From NCBI GenBank assembly GCA_017540505.1, contig JAFYAW010000037.1, positions 1 through 64,000 of the forward strand: 64,000 bases of DNA. The letters are read 5' to 3'. Shown piece after piece: positions 54,394-63,750 of the stretch. Position 1 is the first letter of the stretch, and each line of letters opens with the position of its first letter. A program made the translations under genes and the position numbers. The notes under the pieces are model-generated. The model was not told where the DNA came from. It saw only the letters and a program-made list of their open reading frames with translations, and searched no databases. Source of the DNA: Bacteroidales bacterium (GTDB lineage: Bacteria; Bacteroidota; Bacteroidia; Bacteroidales; WCHB1-69).

Positions 54394-57300
54394 CTAATCA
54401 CGAAGACATCGAACATAATGAAACGTTGTAAATAAACTCGAGTTTATTTTTTTTATAGGATTACGAAAATAGTTAGGATAATAATAAAAGTCTCTGTTTG
54501 AAGCCCAAAATTCTATTGTCAAATTATATTCTTCAATTCCACTCTGATAATTAAAATTGGGTGCTGGGACAGCGGAAAAACTTGTGGTTGTGAGGTCAAG
54601 GGATCCATCCGTCGTATAGGCACACTGCGTACGAAGATAGTTATCCAATTGCTGCCACTCGGTCACATTAGGCACATGCCAGCCTTGCGGACACACCCCT
54701 TGGACGGGTACATTCGGATTTGGAATCCCTGAAGAATGCACAGCGGAATTCCATAAATATGACAAGCCTATGGTATCTGCGCTATAATTAGATGACCGAT
54801 GATAATATCCATAGTTCACGTCCAGTGAGGAATTCCAATTAAATGGAATGGTATCCACATTAAGCAGAGCAGTACCATCAGAATAGTGTGTACTACGGAG
54901 GTTTTCCTTCATCCAGCACTGGCTACCGATTTGCACAGTATTGTAAACATTGCCGTCAAAGTCTGTTGCAGTTGCTGCACCCACACAAGGTTGTCCGTCA
55001 TTGGGATTACGTTCGATAGCATAATCCCGAATGCAGCGCACCGGGCATTTTGCATAAAAAAACGTGTACCAATCTAAGTCCGAACTGCCAGAATAGGATA
55101 TGTATGCCATCAAGGCTGACGGAGTACGTTGGGGATTGTCGATAAATTGGGTTGAGGACCAGAATGTGCCGGCATCACCTCTTGGTTCTGAAGTGGACAA
55201 AAGTGAGAATCCGGTAGCGTTATTGGAAATCATATCATTACCCGATGTACAATTCGTTGGTGAATAACTCCATCCTGCGGGTGCGGACAATGCTTTTTCA
55301 TAATTGCTCCCGCAAAGCCATTCTGGGGTCATCATCACACAGGTGCGAAGTTGATGGTACTCTCCGTAGGTGGGCACATGCCAGCCTTCTGGACAAATGC
55401 CCCGCCGATAGCCGTCCACACACATGTGCACAAATGCGGCAGTGTCAGTGGAGGTTGACAACTCCCCGTATGCGACGTTGAAAGTGTCAAGAGCGGCGTT
55501 CCAGTTGTAGTACAGGCCATAGCCATTAGCCGCACTGGTGGTATCATCTTGATAATAGAAAGCCTTTTTCCCGGAATAGGAAAATGAAGAATACGGCAGT
55601 TCCACGATATTCGTACCGGTGCTGGGCGAAGTGGTGGCCCGCATATTCTCTTTCAACCAGCACTGGCTTCCGATTTGCACCACCTGATAACTGTTGTTCT
55701 GATGGTCTTTCACGGCAGTGATACGGGTACCATTCTGGGTCTCATTGGCATGAGCCGATGTCACCACGCAGGACGTGAGGTTCTTCTCCGCATCCGTGCT
55801 GGCAGCACGCCATTGCGCATACAGAGTCATATTCTGCGTCAAGGCTATGGAATCCCCATTTGCGTACGACATTCCTGTTCCGGCAGCATTTGTATTCCAT
55901 CCGTCAAACACATACAGTGTCCTGTTGAAATTATTCGGGGAGATAGGCTGTGAATTGGACAGCCCACTCACAAAAAATTGCGGGTTCATGCTTCCAGTAC
56001 CTCCATTAGCATCAAAAGAAAGCGTGTAACAGGTGCCCCATTGCGCGTACAACGTCAAGTCAGAAGTCAGTGTCACTAATTCGTCAAGTGCGTAACTGGT
56101 GCCGCTACCATCAGCCATAGTGTTCCAACCCTTACATCCGTACTGGCTGCGCGTGAATCCACATTCGAAAATGTAATCCGCAATCCCCTCAAGGAAGATC
56201 TCATCATCCATCACACCGGCTCCACCATTGGCTTCAAAGTGCAAAGTGTAAGTCTCCCCGTCCCGGATACAGCGTAAAGCCTCTCCAAAATAAGAGCTTG
56301 CAGTACGTGCTTGCAAACCTGAAAAATACAAACCAATATAATAATAACCCGTCACAGAATTAAAACTGTTGAACACGACCGATGAAGACCAAAATTCGCA
56401 AGTACCATATTTTCCATAAAAACTTGAACCAGAGTTATATCCAGCCGGAAGACCTGTAAAACCGCTGGCATTATTGGATGCGAGGTCATCAGCAAGACCG
56501 CAACCAGTGGAATTCGCATTCGCCTGCCATCCCACATTCGCCGCCAAAGCCCTGCCATATCCGGAAGTGGTATAACCCGTACTGTTTGTACATGTGTCCA
56601 TGTAATAATCCGACATATAATCCTGCAAAATGCTCCATTCTTCTTTTTTCGGCACATGCCACCCTTCCGGACAAATACCACGCCGGACCCCTCGAATCAT
56701 CGGAGAATTCTCCGAATCCATCACTGCATTCCAATTGTACAAAAGTCCATAACCGTTACTGGCATTATTGACATCATTATTATAATAATAGGCGCGTCGT
56801 TCGACCGTCGTGGAGTACGAAGCCGGATTCTCCACCATACTGTGTCCCGTGCTGGGCGACGTGGTGGCCCTCATGTTCTCCTTCATCCAGCACTGGCTAC
56901 CGATTTGCACCACCGAGTAGCTGTTTCCTTCATGATCGCGAACCTCCGTTATACGGCTGCCACTACCTGTTTCATTCTGCAACACCATCGACACACCACA
57001 TGAGTTAAGATTCGGCAGGTTGATATTGTCAAACTCCAATGCAATCTCTTCATCCGTCGATTGGTTTCTCGTTTCCGGAACGCTCAACAAAAAATTACCC
57101 AGATATAAAGTGTATCCCTGATAGCGCATCTCATCCCCTAATTCAAATCCATGGGATGAAGTACTTTTTATGCTGAACTGCATATTTTGAGCTCCAACCC
57201 CAATATGATTTATCCTGTTCGCACCCGAGCGTCCGGTGTTCACCATCTTCACACTATGACTTCCCTCGCCAGTCTGCACGGAAAGGACGTACGTCTGCGG

Positions 57301-57702
57301 CGTAGAGAGTTGTATCTCGAAATAGTTGTCACCTGCCGAAAGATATCCGCTGTATTCGGCACATATCTTGCCGCTGACATCCATCACAATCATTTTCACA
57401 AATTCCCCTTGGAGAGAATACACATTCACTTGAGTTTTACCGTCAAAAGGATTGGGCATCACCTGCATCCCGTCGGCACCGGCATAGTTGTCAATGCCAA
57501 CACCCACCCTCAAAGTATATACCGTATCCGGAAACACAATGGTTTCTGACCAGTTGCGAGTCAGATTGTCGATCCTCACACTGTCAAGCCGCACATAGGC
57601 ATTATTTTGGTTGCGACCAGTGAAAGTCAGCGTAACGGCTTGCTGTGCGACAGTTGTCAACAGACTTATCAGAGCAAATGAAACACATAAAATCTTTTTC
57701 AT
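54394..57702 (-). CDS. Large exported FISUMP protein with InlB-type repeats
   Basis: A 1102-residue surface protein with a signal peptide (MKKILCVSFALISLLTTVA). At residues about 80-155 is a beta-sandwich with the look of a type A sorting domain (VMPNPFDGKTQVNVYSLQGEFVKMI), but at the N-terminus instead of the C-terminus. Three Fibrobacter succinogenes major paralogous (FISUMP) domains follow at about 253-481, 660-893 and 910-1102, each with VQIGSQCWxKENxR, YNWNxA, ICPEGWHVP and RCxRD. Two InlB B-type repeats (FEANGGxG, LTLYAQW) lie between the first two (about 485-556 and 558-632). The protein ends at RCLRD. Function is unknown; related proteins are outer-surface or adhesion-type. Confidence 0.88.
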   Translation of the reverse strand: MKKILCVSFALISLLTTVAQQAVTLTFTGRNQNNAYVRLDSVRIDNLTRNWSETIVFPDTVYTLRVGVGIDNYAGADGMQVMPNPFDGKTQVNVYSLQGEFVKMIVMDVSGKICAEYSGYLSAGDNYFEIQLSTPQTYVLSVQTGEGSHSVKMVNTGRSGANRINHIGVGAQNMQFSIKSTSSHGFELGDEMRYQGYTLYLGNFLLSVPETRNQSTDEEIALEFDNINLPNLNSCGVSMVLQNETGSGSRITEVRDHEGNSYSVVQIGSQCWMKENMRATTSPSTGHSMVENPASYSTTVERRAYYYNNDVNNASNGYGLLYNWNAVMDSENSPMIRGVRRGICPEGWHVPKKEEWSILQDYMSDYYMDTCTNSTGYTTSGYGRALAANVGWQANANSTGCGLADDLASNNASGFTGLPAGYNSGSSFYGKYGTCEFWSSSVVFNSFNSVTGYYYIGLYFSGLQARTASSYFGEALRCIRDGETYTLHFEANGGAGVMDDEIFLEGIADYIFECGFTRSQYGCKGWNTMADGSGTSYALDELVTLTSDLTLYAQWGTCYTLSFDANGGTGSMNPQFFVSGLSNSQPISPNNFNRTLYVFDGWNTNAAGTGMSYANGDSIALTQNMTLYAQWRAASTDAEKNLTSCVVTSAHANETQNGTRITAVKDHQNNSYQVVQIGSQCWLKENMRATTSPSTGTNIVELPYSSFSYSGKKAFYYQDDTTSAANGYGLYYNWNAALDTFNVAYGELSTSTDTAAFVHMCVDGYRRGICPEGWHVPTYGEYHQLRTCVMMTPEWLCGSNYEKALSAPAGWSYSPTNCTSGNDMISNNATGFSLLSTSEPRGDAGTFWSSTQFIDNPQRTPSALMAYISYSGSSDLDWYTFFYAKCPVRCIRDYAIERNPNDGQPCVGAATATDFDGNVYNTVQIGSQCWMKENLRSTHYSDGTALLNVDTIPFNWNSSLDVNYGYYHRSSNYSADTIGLSYLWNSAVHSSGIPNPNVPVQGVCPQGWHVPNVTEWQQLDNYLRTQCAYTTDGSLDLTTTSFSAVPAPNFNYQSGIEEYNLTIEFWASNRDFYYYPNYFRNPIKKINSSLFTTFHYVRCLRD

Positions 57703-57773
57703 AATAAATATCTTTTTTATTCCATTCAGTTAAAACACTTCCTAGATGAATCACATTATAAATATTGGAGTGT

Positions 57774-57781
57774 GCAAAGAT
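57774..57781 (-). promoter_or_regulatory. -7 box (TATCTTTG) for the FISUMP gene
   Basis: Exact TATCTTTG on the minus strand, 71 bases before the FISUMP start codon. The sequence around the box (plus-strand GTGCAAAGATAGxGAAAAAACGGGACAGCGTT) is nearly identical to that at the GWxTD promoter. The two adjacent genes share a duplicated promoter region. Confidence 0.7.
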
Positions 57782-57821
57782 AGTGAAAAAACGGGACAGC
57801 GTTGCACAACCACATAAATTC

Positions 57822-60800
57822 TTACAACTCATTCTCAATCATAAAATGCAACCGGTTGAAGACGTTGGCCTCACTGGTGCCGCCGTCGAAATCTAAGAAC
57901 AGCATGTTCAGATCGGGATAAAACTGGCGTATTTTCTTCTCTATACCTTTGGCTATGATGTGGTTAGAGATGCACGCAAAGGGTTGCAAGCTGATGATAT
58001 TCTTCACACCGCTTTCCGCCAACGCCGACATTTCGGCTGGAATGAGCCATCCCTCCCCGAAATTGGCCGCCATATTGATGATGCGCGAGGCCAGCTCCGC
58101 ATCGTGGAACATGTCGGCAAACGGACGGTAATACGGGAACGGGGCACAAATCTTGTCAAAAACTTTGGCATAATGGAAGATGAGCCTGTAAATGGCATCC
58201 GACACTAACAGCGGCTGGTTCACCTCCTTGATATTCAGCTTTTTGTTTATATGCCGATTGACAAAGCTGTTCATAAAGAAGTTGTAAATGGAGGGGGCTA
58301 CGACCTCCACGCCCTGGTCGGCGAGCCAATCCAGCACATTCAGATGCCCGAATTCGTTGTACTTGATGAAAATCTCGCCCACCACGCCAATCTGCGGCAG
58401 CGGCTTGTGGCAGTCCGTGTTGGCCATATACTCCTTCACCGCCTCGGCCAGGAGCTTGCGCAGGCCCTTGTAATTCCGGGCCTCAATGAGCGGCAAGGAT
58501 TTCCCAATGTATTTGAACTGGATCTTCTTGGCGATGCCGCGCTCCCGCTCCCGCGGACGTGCCGCGTAGTACATACGCGACAGGCAGTCGGCAAACAAGA
58601 GAGTGAACAACGCCGGCACGGCTAACTTTTTGGCATCCACCACAAATCCGGGCTGCTCGTTGGCCAACGTATTGCCCAACGCCAGCGACAGCACCGGCAC
58701 CTGCTCGAAGCCAGCGGCCACCAACGCTTTTTTTATTAACATGATATAATTCGTGGCACGGCACTGGCCACCCGTTTGGGTGATGATAACTGCCACATCG
58801 TTCAGATCATATTCCCCGCTGCGCAACGCCTTCAACAGACTGCCCACCACAATGGTGGCAGGATAGCACACCTCGTTGTTGGCGTACTGCAAGCCCAAAT
58901 CCACACACTCCTTGTCGCCCATCGGCAACACCACAAGCTTGTAACCGGCCATCTTGAAGAAGGTGGGGAAGAACTCCGTGTAGCCGGACGCGAACGTGGG
59001 CGCGAGGATGGTGCGCCGGCGGTCGGCATCCCGGAAGGCCGGCGTGGTGACAAACGGCTTGTTCACCTCCATCTTGCGACTGAACTTCAAACTCTCCACC
59101 ATGGAGCGCACGCGCAGGCGCAACGAGCCGATATTGTTCACATCATCCACCTTCAACAGCGTGAAACTCTTGCCCTTACGATCCAGAATATCATGGGTTT
59201 CATCTATAATAAACGCGTCCGGGCCGCAGCCGAAGGAGGTGATCATCATAAAATGCACATTATCCGGACTGTTAGCCACAAAGTGCGCCGCCTTGAAGAT
59301 CCGGTTTGGATAGGTCCACTGCGTCACCGCGACCAGCTCCTTATAGACATCCGTATTCTTCTCATCGGCCACAAATTCCGTCACCACGTCAATGCCCATA
59401 TCGGACAAGACATCGGAGATCTTGTGCTGGATCAGCGGGTCGGCATGGTACGGGCGACCGGCCAGCACCACCACCATACGGTCGTGGCGTTGGGCCTCCC
59501 GCACAATCTCCTGCGCCCGCTGGTGCTGCTGCGCGATGAACGACTGCTGCGCCCTCACGGCCGCTGAAATGGCCTGGTCGGCGGTCTTCTTGTCCACACC
59601 CAACGAGCGCAGATAGGACTGGCAGCCCTTCCGCAAAAGTTCCTCGTTGTTGAGCGACACCACCGGCGCATCAAACGGGATATTGAAACGCTCCACCGTA
59701 TCGATGGCGTTCTTCATCACATCGGAATAACCCGCCACAATGGGACAGTTGTAGCTATTACGCACCTGATTGTCAGCCTTTTGTTCCATAACAACATACG
59801 GATAAAAGATGCGGTCCACGCCCTTCTGCGCCAGATCATACACATGACCGTGCATCAGTTTGGCCGGGAAACAGATATTCTCCGACATCACCGTATGGAT
59901 ACCCTGTTCGTACAACGGGTTTGTTGATTTACCCGACAGCACCACACGGAACCCACATTCCGAGAGCAGCGCGTGCCAGAAGGGATACAGCTCGAACATA
60001 CCCAACGCACGCGGAATGCCAATCGTGAACTTAGCCTCTTTCTGGGGTATTATCGGACGCTGGAACAGCATTTTAAGCCGCTCGTGGTGCTGATTCGTGC
60101 CTTTGCGCACCACCTCCGACTCGTTGGCAAAAATCTTTTCACAATTGTTGCCGGAATAATAACAACGGTTATTGGAGAATTTGTACTGGATAACGGTACA
60201 GTGGTTGGCGCAGCCCGGACATGTCTGCTGTTCCGTTTCAAACTCGCGGATAGCCAACAGCTCATCCAATGTCAGCGCCTGCGTCACCGGCTGTTCCTTG
60301 GCAAAAAGAGCGCAGCCGTAGGCCCCCATCAGCTCCGGAATGTCGGAGAAGCGTACATCGCGGCCCGTGAGCAGCTCCAACGCACGCACCACCGCCAAGT
60401 TCTTGAAGGTGCCGCCCTGCACCACAATATGGTCGCCAAGTTCTTCTATCTTTCTTAACTTAAGAACCTTAAACAAACAGTTTTTAATCACGGAATAGGC
60501 AAATCCGGCGGAAATGTCCTCCGGCGTCGTCCCTTCCCGCATGGCCTGTTTCACCTTGGAATTCATGAATACAGTGCAGCGCGTGCCCAGATCGTATGGG
60601 TGTTGCGCCTCGCAGGCAATCCGCGCGAAATCCGCCACAGGATAGCCCAGCATCTTGGCAAACGTCTCTATGAAGGAGCCACATCCCGACGAGCAGGCCT
60701 CGTTGATCTCCAACCGGCGTATAGCCTGGTTTTCCACAAAAATGGCCTTCATATCCTGACCGCCGATGTCGAGGATGAACGACACGTCCGGCGACACGCT

Positions 60801-62054
60801 TTTCGCCCCCAAGTAGTGGGCCATGGTCTCCACCACGCCGTGGTGCAACCCGAAAGCGGTCTTGAGCAGATTCTCGCCGTAGCCCGTCACCGCACTGTTC
60901 ACGATACGCGGGGCGAAACCATGCTCGTCGCACGTCTGCTTGAAGGTTTTCAGTGCCTGCAGAAACGCATCGAAGCTGTTGCCGTTGTTAGGACGGTAAT
61001 CACGATAGAGCAAGCGTCCCTCCTCGTCAAGCACCACCAATTTGGTCGTAGTGGAGCCGGAGTCCACGCCCATGAAGACGTTAGGGCTTTTCACATCCTC
61101 CCACGTCACGCGAGGAACGAAGAAGTTCTGTTTCTGCTGCTTCCATTTTGCAAAAACTTCAGCATCCTCAAACAAGGGAGCCATACGGTTTTGCAACAGC
61201 ACATCACTATCAATAGACAGATTTTCAATATCATACAGAAAATCACGCATTGGGATTGTCTCGGGGCACTGTGTTTCGGCCATCAGGGCGGTGCCGTGTG
61301 CGGGCACCACGCGGGCGTCGGGTACGGCCACACAATCCGCATCCGTGATATGGAGGTTTTCCTGGAAGGTCTTTCTAAGCATAGGCAGAAATGCGAACGG
61401 CCCACCGCAAAAGAAGACCGGCGGCTTCACGTCGAGCCCGCGCGAGAGGGTGCCGATGACCTGCAAGGCCACGGCGTGAAACACCGAGAGGGCCACATCC
61501 GCCTTGCTGACGTGCCGGGCCAGCAGGTTCTGGATGTCGGTCTTGGAGAAGACACCGCAACGGGAAGCGATAGGATATACGGTCTGCGCCTGTTCCGCCA
61601 GAGCGTTCAGCTCCGAGGGCTCCACATTCAAAAGGCTGGCAGTCTGGTCGATGAAGGCACCCGTGCCGCCGGCGCAGTTGCCGTTCATGCGGATGTCGGG
61701 CACCCTACCCTCCTCGAAGAAGATCATCTTGCTGTCCTCGCCGCCGATGTCGATGAAGGTGCGGGTTTGCGGGAACTGCCGTTTCACCAGCGTGGCGGCG
61801 GCGATCACCTCCTGCACGAAGGGCAGATGCCAGCACTCGGCATAACCCATGCCCACGGAGCCGGTGACGGCCACCTTGAGCCGCGCGTCCGGGTATTTCT
61901 CGGCCACCGGAAGCAGCGCCTCGCGCACTGTGGAGCGTATGTTCATGTTGTGCCGACGGTAATCGGCGTACAAGACCGTGTCGTTTGCATCGATCACCAC
62001 AACCTTGACCGTTGTGGAACCTATGTCTATTCCTACTTTGTAAATATTATCCAT
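57822..62054 (-). CDS. Giant acyl-CoA dehydratase activase-like protein (two BcrAD ATPase domains plus C-terminal reductase-like domains)
   Basis: A 1410-residue cytoplasmic protein with two ASKHA-fold ATPase domains. The first starts GIDIGSTTVKVVVID, with FIDIGGEDSKMIFFEEG and NGNCAGGTGAFIDQ. The second begins near residue 330 (GVDSGSTTTKLVVLD) with LDIGGQDMKAIFVE and NEACSSGCGSFIE. CxGC/CAGG/CSSGCG cysteines can hold a bridging [4Fe-4S]. A Cys-rich linker (CPGCANHCTVIQY, near 613) leads to DUF2229/HgdC-like reductase modules (IGIPRALGMFELYPFW, VMSENICFPAKLMHGH, GYTEFFPTFFKMAGYK). Family members use ATP to deliver low-potential electrons to acyl-CoA dehydratases or double-cubane reductases. 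The target enzyme is not in the window. Confidence 0.9.
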   Translation of the reverse strand: MDNIYKVGIDIGSTTVKVVVIDANDTVLYADYRRHNMNIRSTVREALLPVAEKYPDARLKVAVTGSVGMGYAECWHLPFVQEVIAAATLVKRQFPQTRTFIDIGGEDSKMIFFEEGRVPDIRMNGNCAGGTGAFIDQTASLLNVEPSELNALAEQAQTVYPIASRCGVFSKTDIQNLLARHVSKADVALSVFHAVALQVIGTLSRGLDVKPPVFFCGGPFAFLPMLRKTFQENLHITDADCVAVPDARVVPAHGTALMAETQCPETIPMRDFLYDIENLSIDSDVLLQNRMAPLFEDAEVFAKWKQQKQNFFVPRVTWEDVKSPNVFMGVDSGSTTTKLVVLDEEGRLLYRDYRPNNGNSFDAFLQALKTFKQTCDEHGFAPRIVNSAVTGYGENLLKTAFGLHHGVVETMAHYLGAKSVSPDVSFILDIGGQDMKAIFVENQAIRRLEINEACSSGCGSFIETFAKMLGYPVADFARIACEAQHPYDLGTRCTVFMNSKVKQAMREGTTPEDISAGFAYSVIKNCLFKVLKLRKIEELGDHIVVQGGTFKNLAVVRALELLTGRDVRFSDIPELMGAYGCALFAKEQPVTQALTLDELLAIREFETEQQTCPGCANHCTVIQYKFSNNRCYYSGNNCEKIFANESEVVRKGTNQHHERLKMLFQRPIIPQKEAKFTIGIPRALGMFELYPFWHALLSECGFRVVLSGKSTNPLYEQGIHTVMSENICFPAKLMHGHVYDLAQKGVDRIFYPYVVMEQKADNQVRNSYNCPIVAGYSDVMKNAIDTVERFNIPFDAPVVSLNNEELLRKGCQSYLRSLGVDKKTADQAISAAVRAQQSFIAQQHQRAQEIVREAQRHDRMVVVLAGRPYHADPLIQHKISDVLSDMGIDVVTEFVADEKNTDVYKELVAVTQWTYPNRIFKAAHFVANSPDNVHFMMITSFGCGPDAFIIDETHDILDRKGKSFTLLKVDDVNNIGSLRLRVRSMVESLKFSRKMEVNKPFVTTPAFRDADRRRTILAPTFASGYTEFFPTFFKMAGYKLVVLPMGDKECVDLGLQYANNEVCYPATIVVGSLLKALRSGEYDLNDVAVIITQTGGQCRATNYIMLIKKALVAAGFEQVPVLSLALGNTLANEQPGFVVDAKKLAVPALFTLLFADCLSRMYYAARPRERERGIAKKIQFKYIGKSLPLIEARNYKGLRKLLAEAVKEYMANTDCHKPLPQIGVVGEIFIKYNEFGHLNVLDWLADQGVEVVAPSIYNFFMNSFVNRHINKKLNIKEVNQPLLVSDAIYRLIFHYAKVFDKICAPFPYYRPFADMFHDAELASRIINMAANFGEGWLIPAEMSALAESGVKNIISLQPFACISNHIIAKGIEKKIRQFYPDLNMLFLDFDGGTSEANVFNRLHFMIENEL

Positions 62055-62133
62055 CTATTATTTTTAAGCCCGCGAAAGTACAAAAAATAAAAGAACAGAC
62101 GCCCCGCACTGGTCTCGTCTGTTTTTAGGTGTG

Positions 62134-62141
62134 CAAAGATA
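62134..62141 (-). promoter_or_regulatory. -7 box (TATCTTTG) for the activase-like gene
   Basis: Exact TATCTTTG on the minus strand, 79 bases before the activase start codon. Confidence 0.55.
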
Positions 62142-62199
62142 AGATATCTTCACACTCGCACAGTGTTTTTCCAATGGTCGCCATATTATTACAATTTTG

Positions 62200-62207
62200 T
62201 ACATTTG
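62200..62207 (+). promoter_or_regulatory. -7 box (TACATTTG) for guaD
   Basis: TACATTTG on the plus strand, 22 bases before the guanine deaminase ATG. Confidence 0.65.
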
Positions 62208-62229
62208 CACCCGAAAAACATCAAGCCAC

Positions 62230-62700
62230 ATGTACAACACTGAATTCATGAAAGAGGCCATCCGTCTGGCCAACGAGTGCTTTGAAACGGGCACGGGCGG
62301 ACCGTTCGGAGCGGTGGTGGTGAAGGACGGCGAGATTGTGGGCCGTGGGCGCAACATGGTGACCGCACACAACGACCCCACCGCGCACGCGGAGGTGCAG
62401 GCCATCCGCGACGCGTGCCACAACCTGAACACCTTCCAGCTCGACGGCTGCGAGCTCTACGCCAGCAGCGAGCCGTGCCCCATGTGCCTCGGAGCCATCT
62501 ACTGGGCCCGACCCGACCGCATCTACTACGGAGCCCCCTGCGAATCGGCCGCCAAAGCCGGCTTCGACGACTCCTACATCTATGAACAACTCGGCAAGCC
62601 CATCTCGGAATACGACATCCCCGCCGAACAACACGACGCCGATCTGGCCGCCGCAACCTTCGAGCGGTGGAAGAATTTCGAGGGACGGGTGGAGTACTGA
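62230..62700 (+). CDS. guaD: Guanine deaminase (cytidine deaminase fold)
   Basis: A 156-residue zinc deaminase starting at the ATG 62230 (MYNTEFMKEAIRLANEC), just after the promoter. Zinc/proton-shuttle motifs are TAHAEVQAIRDAC (His-Ala-Glu, near residue 53) and SSEPCPMCLGAIYWARP (PCxxC, near 83). The C-terminal part (AGFDDSYIYEQLGKP, and the ERWKNFEGRVEY end) matches B. subtilis GuaD closely, including the aromatic C-terminal region that caps the active site. It converts guanine to xanthine in purine salvage. TadA, the tRNA adenosine deaminase, is the main alternative but lacks this C-terminus. Confidence 0.9.
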   Translation: MYNTEFMKEAIRLANECFETGTGGPFGAVVVKDGEIVGRGRNMVTAHNDPTAHAEVQAIRDACHNLNTFQLDGCELYASSEPCPMCLGAIYWARPDRIYYGAPCESAAKAGFDDSYIYEQLGKPISEYDIPAEQHDADLAAATFERWKNFEGRVEY

Positions 62701-62722
62701 AGCGAAAGTTAGCGATTTTCGC

Positions 62723-62771
62723 AATCCGAAAACCGTAAATCGTAAAACGCAAATCGAAAATCTTAAACCCC
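62723..62771 (+). repeat. Heptad array (unit AAATCGN) abutting the methyltransferase start
   Basis: Seven units in exact register: AATCCGA, AAACCGT, AAATCGT, AAAACGC, AAATCGA, AAATCTT, AAACCCC, ending one base before the ATG at 62773. GATTTTCG at 62714-62721 is the exact reverse complement of CGAAAATC at 62755-62762, so an 8-bp stem can close around the array. Confidence 0.85.
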
Positions 62772-62772
62772 A

Positions 62773-63489
62773 ATGAACGGAAAACTATACCTCATTCCCA
62801 CCCCTATTGCGGAAGGCTCTTTCGGGCACTTCTTCCCGGCTTTCAACGCGGAAATCATCAACCAGATTGACTATTACATTGTTGAGGAGCTGCGCACGGC
62901 GCGTCGGTTCCTGCGCTATGCAGGCATCCAAAAGAGGATTGACGAGCTGCAATTCTTCGAGCTCAACGAGCACACGCAGGGCGTGGAACTGAACGAATAC
63001 CTGCAGCCTTGCTTAGAGGGTTACAACGTGGGTCTGATGTCGGAGGCGGGCGTGCCCTGCGTGGCCGACCCCGGCAACCTGGCCGTGGCCAAGGCGCACC
63101 AGTTGGGCATTGAGGTGGTGCCACTTATCGGGCCCAGCTCGCTCATCCTCGCCCTCATGGGCAGCGGACTCAACGGACAGAATTTCACCTTCCACGGTTA
63201 TCTGCCAGTGGAACAATACGATAGGGAGAAAAAACTAAAGTACCTCGAATCGATTGTGATCAAGACCGGGCAGACACAGATATTCATTGAGACGCCCTAC
63301 CGCAACCGTCGCATGGCGGCCTCCATCTGCAGCGTGTGCCAGCCTGCCACGCGCCTCTGCATCGCCGCCGGCCTCACCTCCGAAAACGCCCTGTTGAAAA
63401 CACAGTCCGTGTCCAAATGGAACAAATACTTCGAGGACGAGCACAACCTGCTGGACAAGCGGCCGTGTATTTTTCTGATCGGACGGTAG
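62773..63489 (+). CDS. RsmI-like SAM-dependent methyltransferase (tetrapyrrole methylase fold)
   Basis: A 238-residue protein of the tetrapyrrole methylase superfamily. It has LYLIPTPIAEGSFG at the N-terminus (RsmI has LYVVATPIGNL), YIVEELRTARRFLRYAG, the glycine-rich SAM motif NVGLMSEAGVPCVADPGNLAVAKAHQLGIEVVPLIGPSSLILALMGSGL and the FHGYLP motif near residue 149. RsmI 2'-O-methylates C1402 of 16S rRNA. Bacteroidota often have this shorter paralogue beside a canonical RsmI, so the substrate is left open. It starts directly after the heptad array, 72 bases after guaD. Confidence 0.85.
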   Translation: MNGKLYLIPTPIAEGSFGHFFPAFNAEIINQIDYYIVEELRTARRFLRYAGIQKRIDELQFFELNEHTQGVELNEYLQPCLEGYNVGLMSEAGVPCVADPGNLAVAKAHQLGIEVVPLIGPSSLILALMGSGLNGQNFTFHGYLPVEQYDREKKLKYLESIVIKTGQTQIFIETPYRNRRMAASICSVCQPATRLCIAAGLTSENALLKTQSVSKWNKYFEDEHNLLDKRPCIFLIGR

Positions 63490-63507
63490 GGATTTCATTT
63501 TTTTTTG

Positions 63508-63515
63508 TATTTTTG
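63508..63515 (+). promoter_or_regulatory. -7 box (TATTTTTG) for tRNA-Leu
   Basis: TATTTTTG on the plus strand, preceded by a T-rich run, 33 bases before the tRNA 5' end. Confidence 0.65.
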
Positions 63516-63548
63516 CGGCCTCAAAAAAATGAAACGTTCATTGAACGC

Positions 63549-63632
63549 GCCGAAGTGGTGGAATGGTAGACACGAGGGACTTAAAATCCCTTGCCCATTG
63601 CGGGCGTGTGGGTTCAAGTCCCACCTTCGGTA
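63549..63632 (+). tRNA. tRNA-Leu (anticodon TAA)
   Basis: An 84-base class II tRNA. The acceptor is GCCGAAG/CTTCGGT with discriminator A. The anticodon arm GGGAC/TTAAAAT... places TAA in the loop. There is a variable arm (GCCCATTGCGGGC) and a T arm GTGGG-TTCAAGT-CCCAC. The CCA is not encoded, unlike in the tRNA-Glu of this window. No terminator was recognised downstream; the bases to 63750 hold no gene and no other structure was seen. Confidence 0.97.
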
Positions 63633-63750
63633 CTAAAAAATGGAGAAGTTCGGTTAAAAGAGCTCACCAATCCCCAAAACATTCCAAACAACAAGCATAA
63701 TTTCCCCAAGACATTATTTTATTTGGGCTGATTATGTATTTCATTTATCA

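Noticed and set aside
62230..62700. TadA tRNA adenosine deaminase
   Set aside because: The C-terminal AGFDDSYIY...ERWKNFEGRVEY region is characteristic of guanine deaminase, not TadA.
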